A DNA stretch of 10,189 nucleotides from Gallionellaceae bacterium UBA6222 (lineage in GTDB: Bacteria > Pseudomonadota > Gammaproteobacteria > Burkholderiales > Gallionellaceae), in assembly GCA_002421915.1 (NCBI GenBank), contig DISA01000011.1, positions 1-10,189 on the forward strand. The letters run 5' to 3'. Below the pieces are notes generated by a model. The model saw nothing but the letters and a program-made list of their open reading frames with translations. It ran no database searches and was not told the origin of the DNA. A program made the translations under genes and the position numbers. Of this stretch, positions 1 through 5,648 are shown piece after piece; the stretch's first letter is position 1; each line of letters starts with the position of its first letter.

Positions 1-1
1 G

Positions 2-973
2 CACCTCCTCCCGCAATCGGCCGACCTTGTCGGTAACGTGTCGGAGGTGCGCCACGATTGCGCACAGGAGGAATTACCCGCAGGCTATGCGGTGTTGCGC
101 TTCGACGTGTCCGGTCTGCGTGGCGGGCATTCCGGCATCGACATCCACCTCGGGCGCGGCAACGCTATCAAATTACTGGCCGAGGCACTGCGCGATCTGT
201 CGGCGCACACGGATTTCCATTTGATCGCAATGCAGGGCGGTACGGTGCGCAACGCCATTCCGCGCGAGGCGTTCGCCGTGTGTGCGTTGCCGCTTGCCGC
301 GGTGTCCGGGATTGATGAATGGGTAGAACATCGGCAGGCGGCATGGCAACAACGCTTTGCCGAATCGGATCCCGGTGTGGTGTTCCGCTATGAACTGGAT
401 GAGTCGCCTGTGGGCAAGGCCGTGCATTCGGCGGAGCGGGATCACCTGCTGGCTTTCCTCGATAGCGCCGTCAACGGGGTCGCGCGCATCAGCGAAGATT
501 TTCCGGGGGTGACCGATACCTCCAGCAATCTGGGTGTGCTGGCGTTGGCGCAGGGCACGCTCAAGGTCACATTCAAAGTGCGTTCCCTGCACGATGCGAG
601 CGCGGATGCGCTGGCCGACAAACTGGTTTCATTTGCTACCAGCTACGGCCTGCGTGCCTGGAAGGATGGTGCTTATCCGGGCTGGATACCGAACCCGTCT
701 TCCGTGTTGCTCGCGCGCTGTCAGCAGGTCTATACCGCGCAATTCGGCCAGCCCGCCTCCTTGCAGGTGATCCATGCCGGGCTGGAATGCGGTCTGTTTG
801 CGGCAAGCCATCCGCATCTGGACATGATCTCCTTCGGACCCGACATCAGCGGTGCGCATGCCCCCGGCGAGCGGGTCGAGATCGCATCGGTGGCGCGCTG
901 CTGGGACCTGCTGCGTGCAGTGCTGCAGGCGCTGGCCGAACCGCCGAGCGTTATGGAACAGGGACGTGGCTAG
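2..973 (+). CDS. pepD: Aminoacyl-histidine dipeptidase PepD (Xaa-His dipeptidase), 5' part outside window
   Basis: Cytosolic metallopeptidase of the M20 family that cleaves Xaa-His dipeptides such as carnosine. The frame is open to the left edge, so the gene is cut there by the window and not broken. About 323 C-terminal residues remain of the roughly 485 usual for PepD. A GTG at 38 could be mistaken for a start but lies inside the family sequence. Visible motifs are LRGGHSG (His codon 128-130) at the start of the dimerisation/lid domain, GGTVRNAIPREAF, GAYPGW, and HAGLECGLF (His codon 773-775), followed by the C-terminal run with SFGPDISGAH. The zinc ligands of the N-terminal catalytic half (first His, bridging Asp, Glu pair) lie in the missing part. 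The stop is TAG 971-973, and the next gene begins inside or just after the end. Identity is secure by family resemblance. Confidence 0.93.
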   Translation, partial: HLLPQSADLVGNVSEVRHDCAQEELPAGYAVLRFDVSGLRGGHSGIDIHLGRGNAIKLLAEALRDLSAHTDFHLIAMQGGTVRNAIPREAFAVCALPLAAVSGIDEWVEHRQAAWQQRFAESDPGVVFRYELDESPVGKAVHSAERDHLLAFLDSAVNGVARISEDFPGVTDTSSNLGVLALAQGTLKVTFKVRSLHDASADALADKLVSFATSYGLRAWKDGAYPGWIPNPSSVLLARCQQVYTAQFGQPASLQVIHAGLECGLFAASHPHLDMISFGPDISGAHAPGERVEIASVARCWDLLRAVLQALAEPPSVMEQGRG

Positions 974-1322
974 CACCGCCGGAATGGTCTTTGAGCGCGC
1001 GCTGGCCGCGTGGGGGAGCGCAGCATTTGAATCCGTTCTGAAACAGGAAATGGCGCGTGTGGTGGATGACTTGCCCCTGCAACAAGGGCTGGCACTCGGC
1101 GATCGGGTCGTTGCTGCACCGATCACGGTCATCATCCATTATCTGCATGCCACGGAACAGGTGATCGGGGTGAGGGTGGGGATCTTTTATGCCAGCATCA
1201 TCGGCGGTTGCAGTTGTGCGGACGATCCCGCGCCGATGGGTGAATATACCGAATATTGCGTGGTGCAGATGGAGATCGACCGCAAGACCGCCGCAGTTTC
1301 GGTCAAATTATTGGATCAATGA
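966..1322 (+). CDS. Unrecognised 118-residue protein with C-x-C...C motif
   Basis: I do not recognise this protein with certainty. With the GTG at 966 it is 118 residues long and overlaps the end of pepD by 8 nt. The frame is open further upstream inside pepD, but those residues look like a shadow of pepD. The other plausible start is ATG 984, and neither has a strong Shine-Dalgarno. The N-terminal part (about residues 9-33) reads as an amphipathic helix (FERALAAW, VLKQEMARVV). A beta-rich core follows, then GGCSCADDPAP with Cys82 and Cys84, Cys98 in EYC, and a final strand MEIDRKTAAVSVKLL. There is no signal peptide or membrane segment. Three cysteines spaced C-x-C-x13-C could bind a metal or form a redox pair; this is inference. 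It lies between pepD and a small membrane protein gene on the same strand. Confidence 0.72.
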   Translation: MASTAGMVFERALAAWGSAAFESVLKQEMARVVDDLPLQQGLALGDRVVAAPITVIIHYLHATEQVIGVRVGIFYASIIGGCSCADDPAPMGEYTEYCVVQMEIDRKTAAVSVKLLDQ

Positions 1323-1337
1323 GAGAAAGGAAAGAGC

Positions 1338-1577
1338 ATGAGGAGACTGAGCGGCATCATTATTCTGGGTTTTGTCGGGCTGGCCATCGGCTACGCCCTG
1401 TTCGGCAAATGGGGCGGTGAGTACGTCAGTCTGCAACACCTGTTCTCATTCGGCGGGAATTCGCTGCAGGGCGCTTTGCGCTCAATCAGCGGCATCGAGG
1501 AAATGCGCAACAAGGTGCTGTTGTGCGGGGCGGCCGGAGCGGTGGCGGGTCTGTTGCTGTCTTTCGTGCGCAAGTGA
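1338..1577 (+). CDS. Small two-helix membrane protein, unknown function
   Basis: The 79-residue protein starts at an ATG with a strong ribosome binding site (AAGGAAAGAGC just upstream), which supports real translation. Two hydrophobic stretches rich in Gly and Ala are seen, residues about 6-22 (IIILGFVGLAIGYALF) and about 59-76 (VLLCGAAGAVAGLLLSFV). They are joined by a polar loop of about 35 residues. The basic ends (MRR at the N-terminus, RK at the C-terminus) suggest both termini are in the cytoplasm, with the loop in the periplasm. GxxxG/AxxxG-like spacing could promote helix packing. It follows the preceding gene after 15 nt and is probably cotranscribed with it. The stop lies only 7 nt from the stop of the convergent msrA. 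No family is recognised and no function is proposed. Confidence 0.7.
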   Translation: MRRLSGIIILGFVGLAIGYALFGKWGGEYVSLQHLFSFGGNSLQGALRSISGIEEMRNKVLLCGAAGAVAGLLLSFVRK

Positions 1578-1589
1578 CAGCGGTTCACT
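1573..1589. other. Short inverted repeat across two convergent stop codons
   Basis: AGTGA (1573-1577) and TCACT (1585-1589) form a 5-bp stem with a 7-nt loop. The arms contain the stop codons of the 79-residue gene and of msrA. There is no T-run, so it is weak as a terminator and may be chance. It is noted because it is the only structure between two convergent transcription units. Confidence 0.2.
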
Positions 1590-2166
1590 CGCCGAGAGTC
1601 AGGCGGCGCAGGTAATGGCAGGTATACCCGTGCGGGTGTTTTACCAGATACTTTTGGTGGTATTCCTCGGCGCGGTGAAACTCCTTGAACGGCACAATTT
1701 CTGTTACGACCGGGGCCTGCCAGTCGCCTGATGCATCGACCGTTTTGATGACTTCCTCTGCAGTGCGTTTTTGATCTTCGTTCAGATAGAAGATGGCGGA
1801 ACGATACTGGGTACCGATGTCATTTCCTTGCTGGTTGTGCGTGGTCGGGTTGTGCAGGCGGAAGAATTCGAATAGCAGGTGGCGGTAGGTCAACAGCTTG
1901 GGGTCGAACAGGATTTTTAGCGATTCCGCGTGACCGCTGCGACCAGTCTTCACGATTTCGTAGGTTGCGCCTGGTGTTTCGCCGCCGGTGTAGCCGACCT
2001 CGGTGTCAATCACGCCGGGAATTTGACGCACCAGTTCTTCCATTCCCCAAAAGCAGCCGCCGGCGAGATAGGCTGTTTGCGGGGTGGCGGGCATATCTGC
2101 TCCTTTGGGTTGGGCGTGACTGACTGAAGCAAGCAGTGCCATCAAGGCGACGATGACGCGTGACAC
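1585..2166 (-). CDS. msrA: Peptide-methionine (S)-S-oxide reductase MsrA, with predicted signal peptide
   Basis: Reduces methionine-S-sulfoxide in proteins and free methionine. From GTG 2166 the protein has 193 residues. The catalytic motif GCFWG is at 37-41 with nucleophile Cys38. Other family blocks follow: GYTGG (58-62), GHAE (79-82), DIGTQYRS (116-123) and EEYHQKY (167-173). Cys183 near the C-terminus is a candidate resolving Cys. Residues 1-18 look like a Sec signal peptide: Arg3, the hydrophobic run VIVALMALLA, then SHA before Gln19. A second start at ATG 2094-2092 (Met25) is preceded by AAAGGAG at 5 nt and would give a 169-residue cytosolic enzyme. The GTG has its own AAGGAAAG further back, inside the end of smpB, and begins 1 nt after the smpB stop, so the two genes are probably cotranscribed. 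Family certain, start uncertain. Confidence 0.95.
   Translation of the reverse strand: MSRVIVALMALLASVSHAQPKGADMPATPQTAYLAGGCFWGMEELVRQIPGVIDTEVGYTGGETPGATYEIVKTGRSGHAESLKILFDPKLLTYRHLLFEFFRLHNPTTHNQQGNDIGTQYRSAIFYLNEDQKRTAEEVIKTVDASGDWQAPVVTEIVPFKEFHRAEEYHQKYLVKHPHGYTCHYLRRLTLGE
2095..2106 (-). promoter_or_regulatory. Strong internal Shine-Dalgarno for a second msrA start
   Basis: On the minus strand AAAGGAG (2106-2100) is followed by CAGAT and then ATG (2094-2092). This near-perfect ribosome binding site with 5-nt spacing lies inside the msrA frame, just after the segment encoding the signal peptide. It decides a possible cytosolic start at Met25. Confidence 0.6.
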
Positions 2167-2167
2167 G

Positions 2168-2617
2168 CTAGCGTCTTTCCTTTTTGATTGCCTGTGCGGC
2201 TTCGCGTTTTGATTCGCGCTCTTTCTCGGTGGCGCGCTTATCGTATTCCTTCTTGCCCTTGGCCAAGCCGATCTCCAGCTTCACGCGACTGCCCTTGTAG
2301 TGCATGTTCAGCGGCATGATGGTGTAGCCCGCACGCTGGGTTTTACCGATGAGCTTGTCGATCTCATGCTTGTGCAACAACAGCTTGCGCGTGCGCACGG
2401 GGTCGGGATGGATATGGGTGGAGGCGTTCAGCAAGGGGCTTATGTGTGAGCCGAACAGGTAGAGTGCGCCATCCTTGGAGGTGACGTAGGCTTCCTTCAG
2501 TTGCACGCGCCCGGCGCGTATGGCTTTGACTTCCCAGCCTTCCAGCATGAGGCCGGCTTCATGTTTTTCCTCGATGAAGTAGTCGTGAAAAGCTTTTTTA
2601 TTTTGGATGATACTCAT
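2168..2617 (-). CDS. smpB: SsrA-binding protein SmpB
   Basis: Binds tmRNA and delivers it to stalled ribosomes for trans-translation, in the cytosol. The 149 residues are close to the usual family length of about 150-160. Family blocks run in order: an N-terminal NKKAFHDYFIEEKHEAGL, GWEVKAIRAGRVQLKEAYV, LFGSHISPL, RTRKLLLHKHEI, the beta-barrel segment YTIMPLNMHYKGSRVKLEIGLAKGKKEYDKR, and a basic C-terminal tail (about 130-149) of the kind that enters the decoding centre and mRNA channel. The ATG at 2617-2615 has no clear Shine-Dalgarno; the preceding bases are pyrimidine-rich. It is divergent from ratA, an arrangement common in proteobacteria, and msrA starts 1 nt after its stop. Confidence 0.97.
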   Translation of the reverse strand: MSIIQNKKAFHDYFIEEKHEAGLMLEGWEVKAIRAGRVQLKEAYVTSKDGALYLFGSHISPLLNASTHIHPDPVRTRKLLLHKHEIDKLIGKTQRAGYTIMPLNMHYKGSRVKLEIGLAKGKKEYDKRATEKERESKREAAQAIKKERR

Positions 2618-2647
2618 TGGAGGGTGAGTTTTGCAGTGGGTTGCGAT

Positions 2648-2656
2648 ATTCTACCA
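2648..2656 (-). promoter_or_regulatory. Candidate extended -10 promoter for smpB-msrA
   Basis: The minus strand reads TGGTAGAAT, that is a TGn extension plus TAGAAT, one base from the TATAAT consensus. No good -35 lies 17 nt upstream, which extended -10 promoters tolerate. Transcription would start near 2641, giving a leader of about 24 nt before the smpB ATG. It overlaps the region upstream of the divergent ratA start. Found by reading only. Confidence 0.4.
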
Positions 2657-2684
2657 GCCTTTGATTGGCGGGCTTGGGCAAGCG

Positions 2685-3122
2685 ATGGCTTTGGTGGAAA
2701 AAACGGTGTTGGTGGCGCATAGCGCGCAACAAATGTTCGATCTGGTGGATAAGGTGGAGGCGTACCCACAGTTTTTGCCCTGGTGTGGCGGGGCGAGCGT
2801 GGACGATATACAGGGGGCGACCATGCATGCCACCCTGCACATCAATTATCACCATATCAAGCAGCAGTTTTCCACGGAGAACCGGCGCCAGCCACCGCAC
2901 GAAATCGAGATAACCCTGCTTGATGGCCCTTTCCGCCGATTGGACGGAAGTTGGCGATTCATCCCTTTGGGCGATGAAGCCTGTAAAATACAATTCCGGT
3001 TGCATTACGAGTTTTCCAACAAATTGCTGGAGAAAGTTGTGGGGCCGGTGTTTCACTACATTGCCAACAGTTTTGTGGATGCTTTCATCCACCGTGCCGA
3101 AAAGGTTTATGCCGCCAAATGA
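2685..3122 (+). CDS. ratA: RatA/Coq10-type START-domain protein
   Basis: Member of the polyketide cyclase/START-like family that includes E. coli RatA (reported to block 70S ribosome assembly) and eukaryotic Coq10 (ubiquinone binding). The in vivo role here is therefore uncertain. From ATG 2685 it has 145 residues, the normal family length. It begins MALVEKTVLVAHSAQQMF and continues with LVDKVEAYPQFLPWCGG, the signature block near residues 20-37. LLDGPFRRLDGSW and the C-terminal helix FVDAFIHRAEKVYA follow. A TTG at 2631 in the same frame has a better Shine-Dalgarno (GGAGGG at 2619-2624) and would add 18 residues not typical of the family. The gene overlaps rnfH by 4 nt (ATGA). It is the first gene of the long plus-strand run. 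Confidence 0.92.
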   Translation: MALVEKTVLVAHSAQQMFDLVDKVEAYPQFLPWCGGASVDDIQGATMHATLHINYHHIKQQFSTENRRQPPHEIEITLLDGPFRRLDGSWRFIPLGDEACKIQFRLHYEFSNKLLEKVVGPVFHYIANSFVDAFIHRAEKVYAAK

Positions 3123-3433
3123 ACGCTGAAACAATCAAAGTCGAACTGGTCTATGCCTTGCCGCACGAACAAACCTTATTGAGATTCAATGTGCCGGCGG
3201 GGACAAAAGTCGCCGAGGCGGTGCAGCTGTCAGGCATCCTTGCGAAATATCCGGAGATTGATTTGGGTAAAAATAAGCTGGGTATTTTCGGCAAATTGAC
3301 CAAGCCCGATGCCGAGCTGCGCGAGCTGGACCGCATCGAGATCTACCGCCCATTGATCGCCGATCCGAAGGAAGTGCGGCGACGCCGCGCCGAAGAAGGC
3401 AAGGCGATGAAGAAGGGCGGCAGTGATGCGTGA
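3119..3433 (+). CDS. rnfH: RnfH/RatB family ubiquitin-fold protein
   Basis: A 104-residue protein of the RnfH family (UPF0125, also called RatB), predicted to have a beta-grasp fold like ThiS/MoaD. Its function is not settled: the name comes from linkage to rnf electron-transport genes in Rhodobacter, and no rnf genes are seen here. The family pattern is clear: VELVYALPHEQTLLRFNVPAGTKV at the N-terminus, then VGIFGK-like LGIFGKL, then LDRIEIYRPLIADPKEVRRRRA. The tail is strongly basic (RRRRAEEGKAMKKGG). It lacks the C-terminal Gly-Gly of ThiS/MoaD sulfur carriers in the canonical place, ending GGSDA. It overlaps ratA by ATGA, so translational coupling is likely, and the ratA-rnfH pair is conserved in proteobacteria. 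Confidence 0.93.
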   Translation: MNAETIKVELVYALPHEQTLLRFNVPAGTKVAEAVQLSGILAKYPEIDLGKNKLGIFGKLTKPDAELRELDRIEIYRPLIADPKEVRRRRAEEGKAMKKGGSDA

Positions 3434-3490
3434 TACCCCTGTCAATCAACTGCGTAGGCAGATTGCTCGTGATACTGGCCAGGGGTATCA
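3431..3490 (+). repeat. 60-nt segment bounded by perfect 11-bp inverted repeats; candidate translational switch
   Basis: TGATACCCCTG (3431-3441) and CAGGGGTATCA (3480-3490) are exact reverse complements, 38 nt apart. Inside is a nested hairpin: CTGC 3450-3453 with GCAG 3458-3461 around a GTAG loop, extended by CAAT 3443-3446 with ATTG 3462-3465. A second TGATAC at 3470-3475 can pair with GTATCA 3485-3490, giving an alternative, mutually exclusive hairpin. The left arm contains the rnfH stop codon (3431-3433), and the right arm contains AGGGG (3481-3485), the likely Shine-Dalgarno of the PHP gene. Ribosomes finishing rnfH would melt the left arm. The regulatory role is inference; a small mobile palindrome is the alternative. 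Confidence 0.5.
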
Positions 3491-3492
3491 AA

Positions 3493-4371
3493 GTGCTTGA
3501 TTACGATTTGCACTGCCATTCCACTTATTCCGACGGCACGCTCACGCCGGCCGAGCTGGTTGCGCGCGCGGCGGAACGCGGGGTCAAGACAATGGCGCTG
3601 ACCGACCACGACGAGCTGGATGGTTTGGCTGAAGCATATGCTACCGCCGTTCAGCACGGTATGAACTTCATCAATGGCGTCGAAATCTCGGTGTCCTGGC
3701 ACAAATATACCCTGCACATTGTCGGCCTGAAGATTGACCCCTCCTATCCGCCGCTGGTGGCAGGACTGCGACAGGTGCGCAGTGGTCGCGGCGCGCGCGC
3801 GCAGAAGATGGCGGACGAATTGGCCAAAGTGGGCATCCGTGGGGTGCTGGAAGGAGCCTATCGCTTCACCACCAATCCCAACATGATCGGGCGCACTCAT
3901 TTCGCCCGCCACCTGGTCGAATCCGGCCAATGCAAGGATGTAAAAAGCGTCTTCAACCGTTATCTGGCGCAGGGAAAACCGGGCTATGTGCCGCATCAGT
4001 GGGCGACCCTGTCCGATGCGATCGACTGGATAAAGGGAAGCGGTGGCATTGCAGTGCTGGCGCATCCGGGTCGCTACATGGTGGGGCGTAAAAGTATGGG
4101 CAGCAAGACCATGCGCGAGTTGCTGGCCGAATTCGTCTCCTGTGGTGGGCAGGCTCTGGAAGTGGTGACCGGCAGCCACACCCCGGCGCAATACGCCGAG
4201 TTTGCGCGCTACGCAGGAGAGTTCGGGCTGAGTTGTTCATGCGGCTCCGATTTTCACGGGCCGAATGAGAGTTACCGTGATATGGGGCGATTGCCGGATA
4301 TGCCGACGGGTTGTCGTCCGGTCTGGGCTGATTGGGAATTGCCGCCATTGGCGGAATTGAAGGCGGCCTGA
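3493..4371 (+). CDS. rnm: PHP-domain phosphoesterase (YciV/TrpH/RNase AM and 3',5'-nucleoside bisphosphate phosphatase family)
   Basis: The E. coli relative (YciV, RNase AM) is a 5'-3' exoribonuclease acting in rRNA 5' maturation. The Chromobacterium relative removes the 3'-phosphate of nucleoside 3',5'-bisphosphates. Activity on short RNA or pAp-like molecules is thus expected. From GTG 3493 there are 292 residues starting MLDYDLHCHSTYSDG, matching the family start. AGGGG lies 7 nt upstream. Metal-binding residues of the PHP trinuclear site are present: H7, H9 and D14, the TDHD block (37-40), E64, H75, H191 in HPGRY, and D253/H255 in GSDFH. A longer version from GTG 3430 (313 residues) would overlap the rnfH stop, but its extra residues are atypical. 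The stop overlaps the yciO start in TGATG. This gene pair is also adjacent in E. coli. Confidence 0.9.
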   Translation: MLDYDLHCHSTYSDGTLTPAELVARAAERGVKTMALTDHDELDGLAEAYATAVQHGMNFINGVEISVSWHKYTLHIVGLKIDPSYPPLVAGLRQVRSGRGARAQKMADELAKVGIRGVLEGAYRFTTNPNMIGRTHFARHLVESGQCKDVKSVFNRYLAQGKPGYVPHQWATLSDAIDWIKGSGGIAVLAHPGRYMVGRKSMGSKTMRELLAEFVSCGGQALEVVTGSHTPAQYAEFARYAGEFGLSCSCGSDFHGPNESYRDMGRLPDMPTGCRPVWADWELPPLAELKAA

Positions 4372-5000
4372 TGGCACAGTTCTTCCAGATTCACCCCGAT
4401 AATCCCAACATGCGTCTGGTCAGACAGGCGGCAGCGCTGTTGCGCGAAGGGGCGGTGATCGTTTATCCCACCGATTCCGGCTATGCGCTGGGCTGCCATC
4501 TGGAGGACAAGGATGCGATCACACGAATCCGCCAGATCCGTGCGCTGGACGAACAGCACCATCTGACCCTGGTCTGCCGCGACCTGTCGGAACTGGCCAG
4601 CTATGCGCGGGTAGACAACACCCAGTTCAGACTGCTCAAACAAAACACGCCGGGTGCTTATACCTTTATTCTGGCGGCGACCAAAGAAGTGCCGCGCCGC
4701 CTGCAGCACCCCAAACGCAACACGATAGGCGTGCGCATTCCGGATCACCAGGTGGCATTGGCGCTGTTGCAGGAGCTGGGTGAACCGCTGTTGAGTTCCA
4801 CCCTGATCTTGCCCGATGCGGAATATCCGTTAACCGATGTGGATGAAATACGTGGGCAGCTTGAACACAAGGTCGATCTTGTTATCGAGGGCGGCACAGT
4901 TGGTATCGAGCCGACCACCGTGATCGATCTGACTGGTACTACGCCGCAATTGCTGCGAGCCGGGTGCGGTGCGCTCGCCCCCTTTGGGGTCGAAAACTAG
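4371..5000 (+). CDS. yciO: YciO, Sua5/YrdC-family protein
   Basis: Member of the Sua5/YciO/YrdC/YwlC family, whose core members make threonylcarbamoyl-adenylate for the tRNA modification t6A. YciO is a side branch with weak or uncertain synthase activity, so the precise role is open. The 209 residues begin MAQFFQIHPDNPNMRLV, close to E. coli YciO. The ATP/substrate-binding block PTDSGYALGC is at 33-42, followed by LTLVCRDLSEL, NTPGAYTFIL, TKEVPRRL, IGVRIP and the late block EPTTVIDLT. An upstream in-frame ATG at 4332 lies inside the PHP gene and is not needed. The start overlaps the PHP stop by 1 nt, and the next gene begins directly after the TAG. Confidence 0.93.
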   Translation: MAQFFQIHPDNPNMRLVRQAAALLREGAVIVYPTDSGYALGCHLEDKDAITRIRQIRALDEQHHLTLVCRDLSELASYARVDNTQFRLLKQNTPGAYTFILAATKEVPRRLQHPKRNTIGVRIPDHQVALALLQELGEPLLSSTLILPDAEYPLTDVDEIRGQLEHKVDLVIEGGTVGIEPTTVIDLTGTTPQLLRAGCGALAPFGVEN

Positions 5001-5636
5001 ATGGACCATCTTATTCAACTGATTGCGGTTGCAGCGATTCCCATCCTGTTCGCCATTACCCTGCATGAAGCTGCGCACGGCTATGTGGCACGCTATTTCG
5101 GTGATATGACGGCATATCAGGCGGGGCGTATTTCGTTGAATCCGGTCCGCCACATCGATCCGGTCGGCACCATCCTGTTGCCGCTGCTGACGCTGGTGTT
5201 GGGGGGTATCCTGTTCGGGTGGGCGAAACCTGTTCCGGTTAATTTTTCCGCCTTGCGCCATCCCAAAAAAGACATGCTGTGGGTGGCGATCGCCGGGCCG
5301 GCATCGAACCTGCTGATGGCTTTTTTATGGGCGCTGGTGATCAAGCTTGCCTGGTCATTCCCGGGCAGCTATTTTGCCGAGCCGATGTTGCAGATGGCGC
5401 AGATCGGCATCAAGATCAATGTGATCCTGATGGTGCTCAATCTGTTACCCTTGCCGCCGCTGGATGGCGGGCGCGTCGCGGTCAGTCTTCTGCCACACCG
5501 GCAGGCTTACCAGTTGTCGCGCATCGAGCCTTACGGTTTGTTCATTCTCATCGGGCTGGCGATCACGCCGGTGCTGGGCTGGATCATCACCCCGTTGTTT
5601 GGGATGGTGATGAATTTAATCAACCTTATCTTGTGA
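5001..5636 (+). CDS. Site-2 protease family M50 membrane metallopeptidase
   Basis: Small rhomboid-independent intramembrane zinc protease of the M50 family (YwhC-like branch without PDZ domain); the substrate is unknown. It has 211 residues, typical for this branch. The first hydrophobic helix carries HEAAH at 22-26 (His22, Glu23 and His26, zinc ligands and general base). Further membrane segments lie at about 55-73, 94-116, 137-153 and 177-210. The third ligand is Asp155 in NLLPLPPLDGG, and the GPASN block at 99-103 is also typical. ATG immediately follows the yciO TAG with no spacer; GGGG about 11 nt upstream lies inside yciO. The arrangement yciO, M50 peptidase, trpS, scpA, scpB recurs in betaproteobacteria as far as I recall. 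Confidence 0.93.
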   Translation: MDHLIQLIAVAAIPILFAITLHEAAHGYVARYFGDMTAYQAGRISLNPVRHIDPVGTILLPLLTLVLGGILFGWAKPVPVNFSALRHPKKDMLWVAIAGPASNLLMAFLWALVIKLAWSFPGSYFAEPMLQMAQIGIKINVILMVLNLLPLPPLDGGRVAVSLLPHRQAYQLSRIEPYGLFILIGLAITPVLGWIITPLFGMVMNLINLIL

Positions 5637-5648
5637 AAAAATAGAATC

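Noticed and set aside
38..40. GTG as a true start of pepD giving a 311-residue protein
   Set aside because: The frame is open to the left edge, and the residues align within the middle of PepD; the M20 catalytic half must precede it.
3430..3432. GTG start for the PHP gene overlapping the rnfH stop as GTGA
   Set aside because: It adds 21 residues unlike the family N-terminus. GTG 3493 has AGGGG at 7 nt and gives the typical LDYDLHCHS beginning. Still possible if the 60-nt repeat is an in-frame insertion.
3119..3433. ratA-rnfH (RatA-RatB) as a classical toxin-antitoxin pair
   Set aside because: Both are conserved core genes; RatB/RnfH is not shown to be an antitoxin, and RatA relatives are linked to ubiquinone. 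The name alone does not support a toxin system.
3463..3491. Sigma70-like promoter TTGCTC - 17 nt - TATCAA before the PHP gene
   Set aside because: Spacing is ideal but both boxes are poor, and transcription would start after the chosen start codon. The bases are better explained by the inverted repeat.
3442..4191. 249-residue minus-strand open frame opposite the PHP gene
   Set aside because: It is antisense to a protein with complete metal-binding motifs, has no credible domain, and has shadow-like composition.
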